Below are positions 29,646 to 38,349 of a stretch of 64,000 nucleotides of DNA, one piece after another. This stretch comes from Polaribacter irgensii 23-P (lineage in GTDB: Bacteria; Bacteroidota; Bacteroidia; Flavobacteriales; Flavobacteriaceae): assembly GCF_000153225.1 (NCBI RefSeq), contig NZ_CH724148.1, positions 1,235,438 to 1,299,437 on the forward strand. The letters run 5' to 3'. The notes beneath the pieces were generated by a model. It ran no database searches and was not told the origin of the DNA. It worked only from the letters and a program-made list of their open reading frames with translations. The first letter of the stretch is position 1; the number at the start of each line of letters is the position of its first letter. The translations under genes and the position numbers were made by a program.

Positions 29646-29907
29646 CTGAAGTGAGACCATTGGTTTTAAAATTCATGTTTTTTTGAACTTATTTCAATGT
29701 GTATGTTTTTGCTGGACAGAGATTGCAACTTTTGGAAGTTCTGCAATTTAATTTAATATTTTTTGGGATATCGTGTATTTAGTTTAGGTTATTGGTTCTC
29801 AAACATCCCTAACAGAAATCTTTTAGCTGTTTTAAATTAGAGTGAGATATTTGTTTTATTATTCTAAGTTTTAAAGAGAAGTAGCACTTGTTGTTGTTTT
29901 ATCTAAA

Positions 29908-30279
29908 TCAATATTCTTCAGTTTTAATTGTGTTTAATAGAATATTGATGTTAATCGGTTTTGTCAGGTAATTTTTAGCACCTAAATTCAAGCCAGTTGT
30001 AATATCTTCTGTTTCTGCTTTTGCCGAGAGAAAAATCAATGGAATGATTCTTGTTTTGTTATGGGTTTGTAATTTTTTGTACATTCCAAAGCCGTCAAGT
30101 TCTGGCATTAGAATGTCGGATATAATTAAGTTTGGAGCTTCTTTTAGCGCTACATCAAATCCAATGTTACCGTTATCGGCCTCAAAAACCTGGTATCCTT
30201 CCAATGAGAGAATATCGGTTAGTTCTTCTCTGATGACTAAAGTGTCTTCTACCACTAATATTTTAAACATTTTCTGCAT
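29908..30279 (-). CDS. Stand-alone response regulator receiver protein
   Basis: The 123-residue protein is one receiver domain. Acidic residues at 11-12 (VVED), the phosphoacceptor Asp55 in LIISDILMPELDG, and the Lys107-Pro pair in LTKP are all present. There is no output domain, so it must act by protein contacts. Its start overlaps the end of the histidine kinase at 30263 by 17 bases, making that kinase its likely partner. The 260 bases between it and the gene at 29280 hold nothing I recognise. Confidence 0.92.
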   Translation of the reverse strand: MQKMFKILVVEDTLVIREELTDILSLEGYQVFEADNGNIGFDVALKEAPNLIISDILMPELDGFGMYKKLQTHNKTRIIPLIFLSAKAETEDITTGLNLGAKNYLTKPININILLNTIKTEEY

Positions 30280-32002
30280 TTTCTTTTCGAATTTTTACAA
30301 TAAAAGAAGTTCCATTTTTAAAACTACTTTTTACCGTAATACTTGCTTTCATAATTTCTATTGCTTCTTTTACTATCGTTAAGCCCAGGCCTGTTCCTTG
30401 TATTAGCGCCACATTTTGTCCTCGGGAAAAAGGGGTAAATATGGTTTCAAGTTCCGAAGGGGAAATACCGATTCCAAAATCGGTCACTGTGATGATTGTA
30501 TCGTTTTTTTCAGAGGAGAATTCAACTGAGATTTTTTCGCAGTTTGGTGAATACTTTATAGCATTACTAATAAGGTTGGTAAAAACATTTCGGCCTAATT
30601 TTTCGTCAATCGAAATAAAACTATTTTTTAAACCCTCTGTATCAATTAGCGTTATTTGGTGGGATTTATTATGTGAAAGATAGACTTCTTCAATAATTTC
30701 TTCAATAAATTCTCCAAGATGCATGGGTATAGGATTGTTTTTTAGTTTTCCAGCTGTTGTCTGACCTACAAGCAAAATATCATCTAATAAGCGGGTCATA
30801 TGTAAAACCTGATCTTCTATTTTATGTAATTTTTTTTCAATTATGGGAGATTCCATTTTATTCCAGTATTTTTTGAGAGATCCGGCGGCAAAGTTTATTG
30901 CGGATAGGGGAGTCCGAAATTCGTGCGAGGCCGTTGAAACAAAGCTTGTTTTTAATGCATTTAATTCCTTTTGTTTTTCTAAGGCTTGATTTAATTTGAG
31001 CGTCCTTTCCTCCACTTTTAATTCTAACGTATTCCGATATCCTACTAGTTCGGTTATATCCTGTCCTACAGCTAACATACCAGTAATATTTCCTTTAGAA
31101 TCTCTTCGAGTACTAGAATTTACCAAAAGTATTATTTCTTTGTTTTCTTTTGAGCGCGTTAAGAATTCAAAGCTCGAGGTCTGTTTGCCATTTAGTGCAA
31201 ATTGAATTATCTGGACCGCATTTTTTTCACATTTTAAAGGAATTAAAGTGATCCAATCTTTTCCAAATACTTCTTCTTTTTTATATCCAGTAATTTTTTC
31301 AGAGGCCTGATTCCATTCGTTGACGAAACCAAGAGCGTTGATCCCAAAAACAGGGGTGTTTGAGGTTTCGATAAATTGTTTTAACTCTTTTACAATGGCA
31401 AATTCTTTGGCTAGTTTGTCTTTTTCTTTATTTGCGAGGATTAGCTCATCCGCGCGTTTGTCTTTCTCTTTATTTTGAAGTGCAAGTTGCACGTTGGCCC
31501 TGTTTAAATCATTTATTGTTGTGTAAACTTTTAATTTTTCCGCTTCTAATTTGTTTTCTAAGGCAACTTCAGTGGTATTACTTTTAGGAACAATAGTAAA
31601 AGAGACTCCGATTCTGTTTTCAGCAATTTTCCAGACAGTCACAAAATAATATTCATCAAATTGAGCCCCGTAACGCTTAAAACTAGTAGACGCTCCTGTT
31701 ACATTAACAGCAGCATAGAGGGCTAAGTACTGGTCTTCTAGAACCTCAACAAGAGATGAGATTTTTTGGCCAATTAACGCTTCCTTAGATTTATTAAAAA
31801 CCTTTGCAAAAGCTTGGTTTACATCTCTAATATAGTAATCGACAGCTCGGCCATGGTCATCATAGATGAGTTCTATAATTTCTAAACTATTAGACATAGA
31901 GTCAAAGAAACTATAGTAGTGAAGATTGTGGGAAGATCCTGTTTCAAGAACACCTAATAGTTTTAGAAATTTTTTAAACTTTTTGTTAGAAGACGAATTC
32001 AT
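30263..32002 (-). CDS. PAS-domain sensor histidine kinase
   Basis: This 579-residue kinase has no clear membrane segment and is probably cytoplasmic. A PAS-like domain (about 35-155) comes first, followed by a charged coiled coil (160-205) with repeated NKEKDK. A second PAS domain (about 208-325) contains ITGYKKEEVFGKDW. The HisKA domain carries the phospho-His in SHEFRTPLSA. The ATPase domain has NLISNAIKYSPN, DFGIGI and GTGLGLTIVKEA. The signal sensed is unknown. It is co-transcribed with the receiver gene after it. Confidence 0.94.
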   Translation of the reverse strand: MNSSSNKKFKKFLKLLGVLETGSSHNLHYYSFFDSMSNSLEIIELIYDDHGRAVDYYIRDVNQAFAKVFNKSKEALIGQKISSLVEVLEDQYLALYAAVNVTGASTSFKRYGAQFDEYYFVTVWKIAENRIGVSFTIVPKSNTTEVALENKLEAEKLKVYTTINDLNRANVQLALQNKEKDKRADELILANKEKDKLAKEFAIVKELKQFIETSNTPVFGINALGFVNEWNQASEKITGYKKEEVFGKDWITLIPLKCEKNAVQIIQFALNGKQTSSFEFLTRSKENKEIILLVNSSTRRDSKGNITGMLAVGQDITELVGYRNTLELKVEERTLKLNQALEKQKELNALKTSFVSTASHEFRTPLSAINFAAGSLKKYWNKMESPIIEKKLHKIEDQVLHMTRLLDDILLVGQTTAGKLKNNPIPMHLGEFIEEIIEEVYLSHNKSHQITLIDTEGLKNSFISIDEKLGRNVFTNLISNAIKYSPNCEKISVEFSSEKNDTIITVTDFGIGISPSELETIFTPFSRGQNVALIQGTGLGLTIVKEAIEIMKASITVKSSFKNGTSFIVKIRKENAENV

Positions 32003-32186
32003 AGTTTTGTGCGCTATGGGTTAATACGAAGTCGGGACCTTGTTTTAACGAAATTAGACAGCTATTATTTAATTAGGCCTTCTCTCTGTAAGTTGTATAT
32101 AACTTTTTAAAGTTTGTATAAGGCACGCTAAGTTAGTTGTTTTTTTACAACATATTAAAGTAGTTGTTTTTATTTTGTAGAACAAA

Positions 32187-32215
32187 AAAAAGCCACTTTA
32201 ATACAGTGGCTTTTT
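32187..32215 (-). terminator. Intrinsic terminator after the OmpA lipoprotein gene
   Basis: AAAAAGCCACT (32187-32197) pairs with AGTGGCTTTTT (32205-32215) across a 7-base loop. On the minus strand the stem is followed by a T-run. Confidence 0.75.
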
Positions 32216-32237
32216 AATGATGAGTAGAAACTAAAAT

Positions 32238-33074
32238 TTACTTAGCATCTTGCTCTAAAAGATCAAAAAACTGACTTAATCTTGGCATGATTATAATTTT
32301 AGTTCTTCTGTTTTTAGATTTGTTTTCTGCAGTATCATTAGGGGCTAATGGAACGTACTGGCTTCTTGCTGCTGCAATTAAACGGTTTGGTTGTACACCA
32401 AACTTGTATTGTAAAATTCGTGTAATTGCGGTTGCTCTTAAAGCTGATAAATCCCAGTTATCTTGGATAATCTCTCTTTTGATTGGAGAAGAATCAGTGT
32501 GACCCTCAATCATAACTTCCATTTCAGGTTGATCATTGATTACTTTCGCAATCTTTTCCAAAACAACATAAGCACCATCGGTTACATTGTAACTTCCACT
32601 TTTGAATAATAATTTATCAGAAATAGAGATGAACACAACTGTTTTTTCAACATTTACTTCGATGTCTTTGTCTTGAATACCTTCTGTTAGGTTTTTAGTA
32701 AGGTGGTATTTTATAGCGAGGTTTATTGAATCTTTTTGAGTCATTGCTTCTCGTACACCATTTATGTATTTGTCTTTTTCACTTAACTGTGCAATTACAG
32801 TTTTAATATTATCCGAAGAAGATTGCGTTAAAACGGTTAAGTTCTCAACTTGCTTTAATGCATTTTTTTTATCGTCTTGTAGATATTTTACGCGTTCCTC
32901 TAAACTAAGAACTTCTTTTTCCTTGTCGATGATACATTTTTGTAAGTTCGATTTTACGGCTACTAACTCTTCCTGTGTTTTAGTTTTATCTGCCTGTAAT
33001 GCAACAAATTCTTTTTTAGAAACACACGAGCTTACCAGAATTACAGAGAATAAAATTAAAGATAACTTCTTCAT
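32238..33074 (-). CDS. OmpA family peptidoglycan-associated lipoprotein
   Basis: The 278-residue protein starts at ATG 33074, giving a lipoprotein signal with SVILVSSCVSKKEF (lipidated Cys near 17). A long coiled coil covers about 25-110. The C-terminal OmpA domain (about 150-270) carries MIEGHTDSSP and NRRTKIIIMP, which bind peptidoglycan. It likely tethers the outer membrane to the cell wall. An upstream in-frame Met at 33116 would spoil the signal peptide. It is monocistronic, with its own terminator. Confidence 0.9.
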   Translation of the reverse strand: MKKLSLILFSVILVSSCVSKKEFVALQADKTKTQEELVAVKSNLQKCIIDKEKEVLSLEERVKYLQDDKKNALKQVENLTVLTQSSSDNIKTVIAQLSEKDKYINGVREAMTQKDSINLAIKYHLTKNLTEGIQDKDIEVNVEKTVVFISISDKLLFKSGSYNVTDGAYVVLEKIAKVINDQPEMEVMIEGHTDSSPIKREIIQDNWDLSALRATAITRILQYKFGVQPNRLIAAARSQYVPLAPNDTAENKSKNRRTKIIIMPRLSQFFDLLEQDAK

Positions 33075-33148
33075 TATTTTTTGATTTAAGTTTATTATAG
33101 AGAACAAAGCTAACAAATTGGATGAACAAAAAGAACGATTAACAATAA

Positions 33149-33176
33149 TTTGTGAGAAATATATGTGCTATTTTTG
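33149..33176 (+). promoter_or_regulatory. Probable apbE promoter
   Basis: TTTG (33149-33152), 16 bases, TATTTTTG (33169-33176). The -7 box is a full match, but the spacing is slightly short. It lies 19 bases before the ATG. Confidence 0.45.
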
Positions 33177-33195
33177 TTTTCTCTAATAATTCGCT

Positions 33196-34215
33196 ATGAA
33201 ATACTCTTATTCTTCTTTTTTTTTATCATTTTTATCATTTTTATCGTTTTTAGGTGTTCTATTTGTCATCTCCGCTTGTGAAAAAGAACAGGTTTTGCAG
33301 GACTATACACTAAAAGGAGCAGTCTTTGGAACTACATACAAAATTGTGTATTTAAAAGGAGCAACAAATTACCAAAAAAGTATTGATAGTTTGTTTTTAA
33401 AGATGAATGCATCCTTATCAACCTACATTCCTACTTCGGATATCTCTAAAATAAACAATGGAGAATCAGCCATAGTTGTCGACGCTTATTTTATGGAAGT
33501 CTTTGAAAAGTCGAAACGTATATTCAAAGAGACGGATGGTTTTTTTGATCCTACCGTGGGCAACTTGGTAAATGCGTGGGGCTTTGGACCAAAAAATGAA
33601 AAATTTGATTTAACAGCTGTTCAGGTTGCGCGTCAAATGCAGTTTGTAGGTTTGGATAAAGTGCATTCTTTGGAGGGGCGTATTGTAAAAGCATATCCAG
33701 AAATTTATTTAGATTTTAATTCGATTGCAAAGGGGTTCGGTATTGACGTAGTCGCGCGTTTTTTAGAAAGTAAAAATATAACGAGCTACTTAGTGGAAAT
33801 TGGCGGTGAAATAAGAACCAATGGTTTCAAGGACTTGCAACAACCTTGGATCATTAAATTAGTGGATCCAATCGCATCGGAATTTAATTCGGGCTATAAG
33901 AAGATTAATCTATCAAATAAATCAATGGCAACCTCAGGAAATTATAGAAAATATAGAATTACAGATACTGGCAAGAAGTATGTGCATACGATAAACCCTA
34001 AAACAGGATATGCTATAGAAAGTACATTGTTAAGTGTTTCTGTAATTGCAGCAATGGACTGTGCCGATGTAGATGCATATGCAACTGCTTTCATGGCTAT
34101 GGGCTTAGAGAGTACAAAGGCCTTTCTCGATAATAACCCAAAATTAGAAGTGATTTTGCTGTACGCAAATAGCACTGGAGATTTGGAAGAGTATACAAAT
34201 TACAAAAGTAAATAA
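33196..34215 (+). CDS. apbE: FAD:protein FMN transferase (ApbE)
   Basis: ApbE attaches FMN covalently to Thr residues of periplasmic-side flavoproteins such as the NqrB and NqrC subunits of the sodium pump. The 339-residue protein has a lipoprotein signal ending VISACEKEQ (Cys near 28). The catalytic core contains GTTYKIVY, DPTVGNLVNAWGFG, DFNSIAKGFGID, GEIRTNG and HTINPKTG. The hydrophobic part of the signal is coded by three 9-bp repeats (SFL SFL SFL, near 33222-33252), which could vary in copy number. Confidence 0.93.
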   Translation: MKYSYSSFFLSFLSFLSFLGVLFVISACEKEQVLQDYTLKGAVFGTTYKIVYLKGATNYQKSIDSLFLKMNASLSTYIPTSDISKINNGESAIVVDAYFMEVFEKSKRIFKETDGFFDPTVGNLVNAWGFGPKNEKFDLTAVQVARQMQFVGLDKVHSLEGRIVKAYPEIYLDFNSIAKGFGIDVVARFLESKNITSYLVEIGGEIRTNGFKDLQQPWIIKLVDPIASEFNSGYKKINLSNKSMATSGNYRKYRITDTGKKYVHTINPKTGYAIESTLLSVSVIAAMDCADVDAYATAFMAMGLESTKAFLDNNPKLEVILLYANSTGDLEEYTNYKSK

Positions 34216-34232
34216 TAGGGTTTTGTTGCGGG

Positions 34233-35009
34233 TTACAATTTATAACAAATTGGGAGTAGCTCTCCTTTCATTAAGCAGTAACGAACTTGTTTCTCTTTGG
34301 AAATGTTTTTGGTGTAATCAACGGCGTCAACTTTAAAACCAATCGCACGCAGTTTATCAAAGTAATCACGTCCATAAATGCGCACATGATCATATTGTCC
34401 AAATATTTTTGCACGTTCTTCTTCATTGGTAATTGTATCGTCTTCAAAGGTGATTGCGCGAGTGAGATCTTGGGGTATTTGAAAGACACCAAATCCGCCA
34501 GGTTTTAAAACTCTGTACAGCTCTTGCATTGCCTTGAAATCGTCAGGAATATGCTCTAAAACATGGTTGCAAAAAACAACATCAAATTCACTCCCTTTAA
34601 AAGGCAAATCGCAGATATCGGCTTTTACGTCGGCAAGGGGAGAGTAGAGGTCTGTTGTAATATAATCGAGATTTTTTTGTTTTCTAAAAAGGTCTAAAAA
34701 GCATTGCTCAGGTGCAATATGCAATACTTTTAATTTTCTTGTCGATGAAAAAAAAGTAGTTTTATCTTGTAAATAAAGCCACAGTAATCGATGTCTTTCA
34801 AGGGATAGCGTGGATGGGGAAAGGGCGTTTTCTCTTTGTTTACCGTAACCATAAGGAAGAAATTTTCGAAAACTTTTGCCGTCTATAGGATCTGTAAAAG
34901 TAGTTCCTTTCAAATACCTTGCGATGACGGGTCTTACCAAATAACTCGCTTTTATGAGCCAAGGTCTTGGTATTGTATTTAGAGCTGATTTAAAGAATTT
35001 ATTTGACAC
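34233..35009 (-). CDS. Class I SAM-dependent methyltransferase
   Basis: The 258-residue protein has the Rossmann-like methyltransferase core. KVLHIAPEQCFLDLF stands at the glycine-rich motif I place but without the usual GxGxG, and DVVFCNHVLEHIPDD and LYRVLKPGGFGVFQIPQ follow. The substrate is unknown. It lies 16 bases after map on the same strand, so the two are probably co-transcribed. Confidence 0.9.
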   Translation of the reverse strand: MSNKFFKSALNTIPRPWLIKASYLVRPVIARYLKGTTFTDPIDGKSFRKFLPYGYGKQRENALSPSTLSLERHRLLWLYLQDKTTFFSSTRKLKVLHIAPEQCFLDLFRKQKNLDYITTDLYSPLADVKADICDLPFKGSEFDVVFCNHVLEHIPDDFKAMQELYRVLKPGGFGVFQIPQDLTRAITFEDDTITNEEERAKIFGQYDHVRIYGRDYFDKLRAIGFKVDAVDYTKNISKEKQVRYCLMKGELLPICYKL

Positions 35010-35025
35010 AGAACGGTATTAATAA

Positions 35026-35829
35026 TTACTGTCGAAATTCATCTTCTTCATTGGTTACAATTCCCAGGGCGTCATGCACATATTTGAAGGTAGAAAGTAA
35101 TTCTGGTTTTCCATTTAAAATTGCAATATCGTGTTCAAAATGAGCGGAGGGTTGGTTGTCTAATGTAGTAATCGTCCAGCCATCAGAATGCTGCTTTATC
35201 TTATGTGTTCCCAAGTTTGTCATTGGCTCTATTGCAACCACCATTCCTTCGACAAACTTTTTACCTTTTCCTCTTTTACCATAATTTGGCATCTCAGGAT
35301 CTTCATGCATTTCTCTGCCCAGTCCATGTCCAACTAATTCTCGAACGACCCCATAACCGTGATCTTCTGTAAATTTTTGAATGGCATAGCCAACATCGCC
35401 GACCCTATTCCCTGCTTTGAACTCTCGAATACCAACATACAAACTCGCCCGAGTAACGTCCAATAATTTTTTAGTTGCTGTGGCTATTTCACCTACTGCA
35501 AATGTGTACGCGTGGTCGCCATAAAATCCATTTTTCTTAGCACCACAGTCTATAGAAATGATATCTCCTTCTATCAAAAGGTTTTTATTGGGAATTCCGT
35601 GAACTACCTGAGCATTTGGACTCATACAAAGGGTATTTGGAAAATCATATAAACCCAAAAAACCAGGGATAGCCCCTTCAGATCGAATAAAGTCTTCGGC
35701 CAATTTGTCTAGATAAAGAGTGGAAACGCCTGGTTTGACCTCTTTCGCAAGCATTCCTAATGTTTTCGACACGATCAATGCACTCTCGCGCATCATTTCT
35801 ATCTCTTCTGAAGTCTTAATTTGAATCAT
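35026..35829 (-). CDS. map: Methionine aminopeptidase, type I
   Basis: Map removes the initiator Met from new proteins with a dinuclear metal centre. The start is ATG 35829 (MIQIKTSEEIEMMR), giving 267 residues; the frame opens six codons earlier. Metal ligands are in SIDCGAKKNGFYGDHAYTF (two Asp), LVGHGLGREMHEDPEMPN (His, Glu) and VVAIEPM (Glu). It is followed closely by a methyltransferase gene. Confidence 0.95.
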   Translation of the reverse strand: MIQIKTSEEIEMMRESALIVSKTLGMLAKEVKPGVSTLYLDKLAEDFIRSEGAIPGFLGLYDFPNTLCMSPNAQVVHGIPNKNLLIEGDIISIDCGAKKNGFYGDHAYTFAVGEIATATKKLLDVTRASLYVGIREFKAGNRVGDVGYAIQKFTEDHGYGVVRELVGHGLGREMHEDPEMPNYGKRGKGKKFVEGMVVAIEPMTNLGTHKIKQHSDGWTITTLDNQPSAHFEHDIAILNGKPELLSTFKYVHDALGIVTNEEDEFRQ

Positions 35830-36008
35830 ATAAAAAAATTGAGCCACAAAGTTAGCATAATTTAAGGAGATAGTGCTCTAAAATGGACATTTGCAATTAG
35901 AGAAAAGAGCACTTTTTCTTAAAGCAATATTCTCTTTTAAAAATTCTGTAATAAATACCGTCAAAACTATAAGAACAAAAAAAGTTTTTATGGATTGAGA
36001 TTGGTTAA

Positions 36009-36539
36009 TTATTTGCTCTTGTCGTAAGCGTGCTTGTAGACTTGATCTGTCACAATTTTCAACATATCCTCCTCAAGAGAAGTAATGGCATACTCTACAT
36101 AGCGTCCCATCTCTTTTCCATTTTTGAAGAAAATAAATGTAGGAACTCTCTCAATATCTAATCCCTGCTGGAGATTGTCTGGTGTTTTTTTTGCACGATT
36201 GACGGTCACTAATGTTAAGTTTTCAAAGTTGAAATTAGCCCGTTCTAAAATTTTATAAAAATGTGGAGTTTCTCGTTTACTATCTCCACACCAAGTTCCT
36301 ATAAAACCTTTTATTGTTACATTTTTCAGGGCTTCTCTCAGTTCTAGAATTACTGTTTCATTCGGGTTGTATGTATCAAAGTTTTCAGTAAACCACGTAT
36401 CATACGGAGCTTGATTAAAGGATGCTTTATTAGCGAATCCTATCAAATCACCACTGTTATTTTTTTTGGTGGTTATTTTTTGTTGTGAATTACAGGCGCT
36501 GAATGTGAGTGTAAAGAGTACTAAAAGTATATATTTCAT
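36009..36539 (-). CDS. Thioredoxin-like lipoprotein with CGDS motif
   Basis: The 176-residue protein has a lipoprotein signal ending TFSAC (Cys16). A thioredoxin fold follows, with IKGFIGTWCGDSKRETP at the active site and VPTFIFFKNGKEMGRYVE after it. The site has Cys84 but Ser87 where dithiol thioredoxins carry the second Cys, so it is monothiol-type. It probably acts at the periplasmic face. A Met three codons upstream (36548) is an alternative start. It lies 18 bases after gpmI and is likely co-transcribed. Confidence 0.85.
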   Translation of the reverse strand: MKYILLVLFTLTFSACNSQQKITTKKNNSGDLIGFANKASFNQAPYDTWFTENFDTYNPNETVILELREALKNVTIKGFIGTWCGDSKRETPHFYKILERANFNFENLTLVTVNRAKKTPDNLQQGLDIERVPTFIFFKNGKEMGRYVEYAITSLEEDMLKIVTDQVYKHAYDKSK

Positions 36540-36557
36540 GCTTTTCATATTTTGAGT

Positions 36558-38075
36558 TTATAACAATGAATGTTGTGTCATTTCTTCGGGTTGTGCAACT
36601 CCCATTAAATCTAAAATAGTGGGTGCAATATTTCCTAAAACACCACTATTGATTGCTTTTATTTCCGTGTCAATTAAAATAAAAGGAACAGGATTGGTCG
36701 TATGGGCTGTATTTGGAGAACCATCAGGGTTCATCATCGTTTCACAATTTCCGTGATCTGCGATTAGCAAAGTTGTATATCCGTTTTTTAAGCCGGTTTC
36801 AACAACCATTTTAACACAATTATCAACGGTTTCGCATGCTTTAATTGCTGCTTCCATTATTCCCGTATGGCCAACCATATCTCCATTTGCAAAGTTTAAA
36901 CAAACAAAATCTGTCTCTCCCTTTTCAAGATCTTCACAAAGTGCTTCTGTGAGTTCGTAGGCACTCATTTCTGGTTTGAGATCGTAGGTTGCTACTTTTG
37001 GAGAGTTCCTTAAGATTCGAGATTCCCCTTCAAAAGGCGCTTCTTGACCACCAGAAAAGAAAAAAGTTACATGTGGGTATTTCTCTGTTTCCGCAATTCT
37101 GACTTGTTTTTTTCCTGCTTTAGCAAGCACTTCTCCAAGCGTATTCTTTATATTGTCACTGTTGTAAATTACATTGATTCCTGTGAAGCTTTCGTCGTAT
37201 AAAGTGATTGTAGTAAAATACAAGTCTAGTTTTTTCATACCAAATTCTGGAAAATCATTTTGAGATAATGCATTTGTCAATTCCCTTCCCCTGTCTGTTC
37301 TGTAGTTGAAAAACAAAACGACATCACCTTCTTTTATTTGCGCTTTTGGTACACCATTGGCATCAGTTGCAATAAGTGGTTTGTGAAATTCATCTGTCGT
37401 CCCAGCTTCATAATTTGCATTCATATTTGCCAGTACATCCGAAGTCTTTGTTCCAATACCATGTACAAGACCATCATAGGCTTCTTTTACCCGTTCCCAG
37501 CGATTGTCTCTATCCATTGCATAATAACGTCCCGTCACAGAAGCCAATTCTCCCGTACTTTCTTTCATATATTCTTGAATGTCATTTATAAAAAAGGTAC
37601 CTGATTTGGGGTCACAATCTCTGCCATCCGTAAAGGCATGTAGATATACATTGTCAACTTCGTGCGCTTTGGCAACATCTAAAATTCCTTTTAAATGGTC
37701 AATATGTGCATGGATTCCACCGTTCGAAACCAAACCTAACAAATGAACAGTCTTCTTATTTTCTTTTGCGTATTTAAAAGTATCTAAAACTACCTTCTCT
37801 TTCCCCAACGTTTTTTCTTTTACCGCCTTATTGATGCGCGCTAAATTTTGATATACAATTCTTCCTGCACCCAAATTCATATGTCCAACCTCGGAATTCC
37901 CCATTTGGCCTTCTGGTAAACCAACATGCAAACCGTCAGTTCTTAATGATGCATTTGGATAGCGGTCATATAAACCATTTATAAAAGGTGTTTTTGCATT
38001 GTAAATAGCAGAGACTTTTGGGTCTTGAGTAATTCCCCAACCATCTAAAATCATTAAGATTACTTTCTTGTTCAT
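36558..38075 (-). CDS. gpmI: 2,3-bisphosphoglycerate-independent phosphoglycerate mutase
   Basis: GpmI interconverts 3- and 2-phosphoglycerate in glycolysis using two Mn ions and a phosphoserine. The 505-residue protein starts at ATG 38075 (MNKKVILMILDGWG); the upstream frame extension is not conserved. The catalytic Ser is in PEGQMGNSEVGHMNLGAGR, with DGRDCDPKSG, RYYAMDRDNRWERV, FNYRTDRGRE, HVTFFFSGGQE, ANGDMVGHTG and ADHGNCE marking the remaining sites. Confidence 0.96.
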   Translation of the reverse strand: MNKKVILMILDGWGITQDPKVSAIYNAKTPFINGLYDRYPNASLRTDGLHVGLPEGQMGNSEVGHMNLGAGRIVYQNLARINKAVKEKTLGKEKVVLDTFKYAKENKKTVHLLGLVSNGGIHAHIDHLKGILDVAKAHEVDNVYLHAFTDGRDCDPKSGTFFINDIQEYMKESTGELASVTGRYYAMDRDNRWERVKEAYDGLVHGIGTKTSDVLANMNANYEAGTTDEFHKPLIATDANGVPKAQIKEGDVVLFFNYRTDRGRELTNALSQNDFPEFGMKKLDLYFTTITLYDESFTGINVIYNSDNIKNTLGEVLAKAGKKQVRIAETEKYPHVTFFFSGGQEAPFEGESRILRNSPKVATYDLKPEMSAYELTEALCEDLEKGETDFVCLNFANGDMVGHTGIMEAAIKACETVDNCVKMVVETGLKNGYTTLLIADHGNCETMMNPDGSPNTAHTTNPVPFILIDTEIKAINSGVLGNIAPTILDLMGVAQPEEMTQHSLL

Positions 38076-38349
38076 GGGCTTATTTTGAGTTGTAAAAGTA
38101 GGAAAGTTTTTTGTCTTTTTTTTAATATTCAACGAAACCGATAGCGTAAACAAAGGAGCTATTTTTAAATTTAAAGGCGAATATCGATGACGATTTGATT
38201 GATTTTAATCATATTTTTTGGTTTTCAGCGTCGTTTGTGCATTTTCCATTTATTAAGAGGAAAACAAATAGTAGTTTTCGTGAGCTATCATTAAAGAATC
38301 ATTATTTTAATGCGTAATTTTGTGGGAATAATTCAATAAAAAAACCCCT

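Noticed and set aside
33222..33252. Phase-variable repeat in the apbE signal peptide
   Set aside because: The unit is 9 bp, so gain or loss keeps the frame; it may vary in length but would not switch the gene off.
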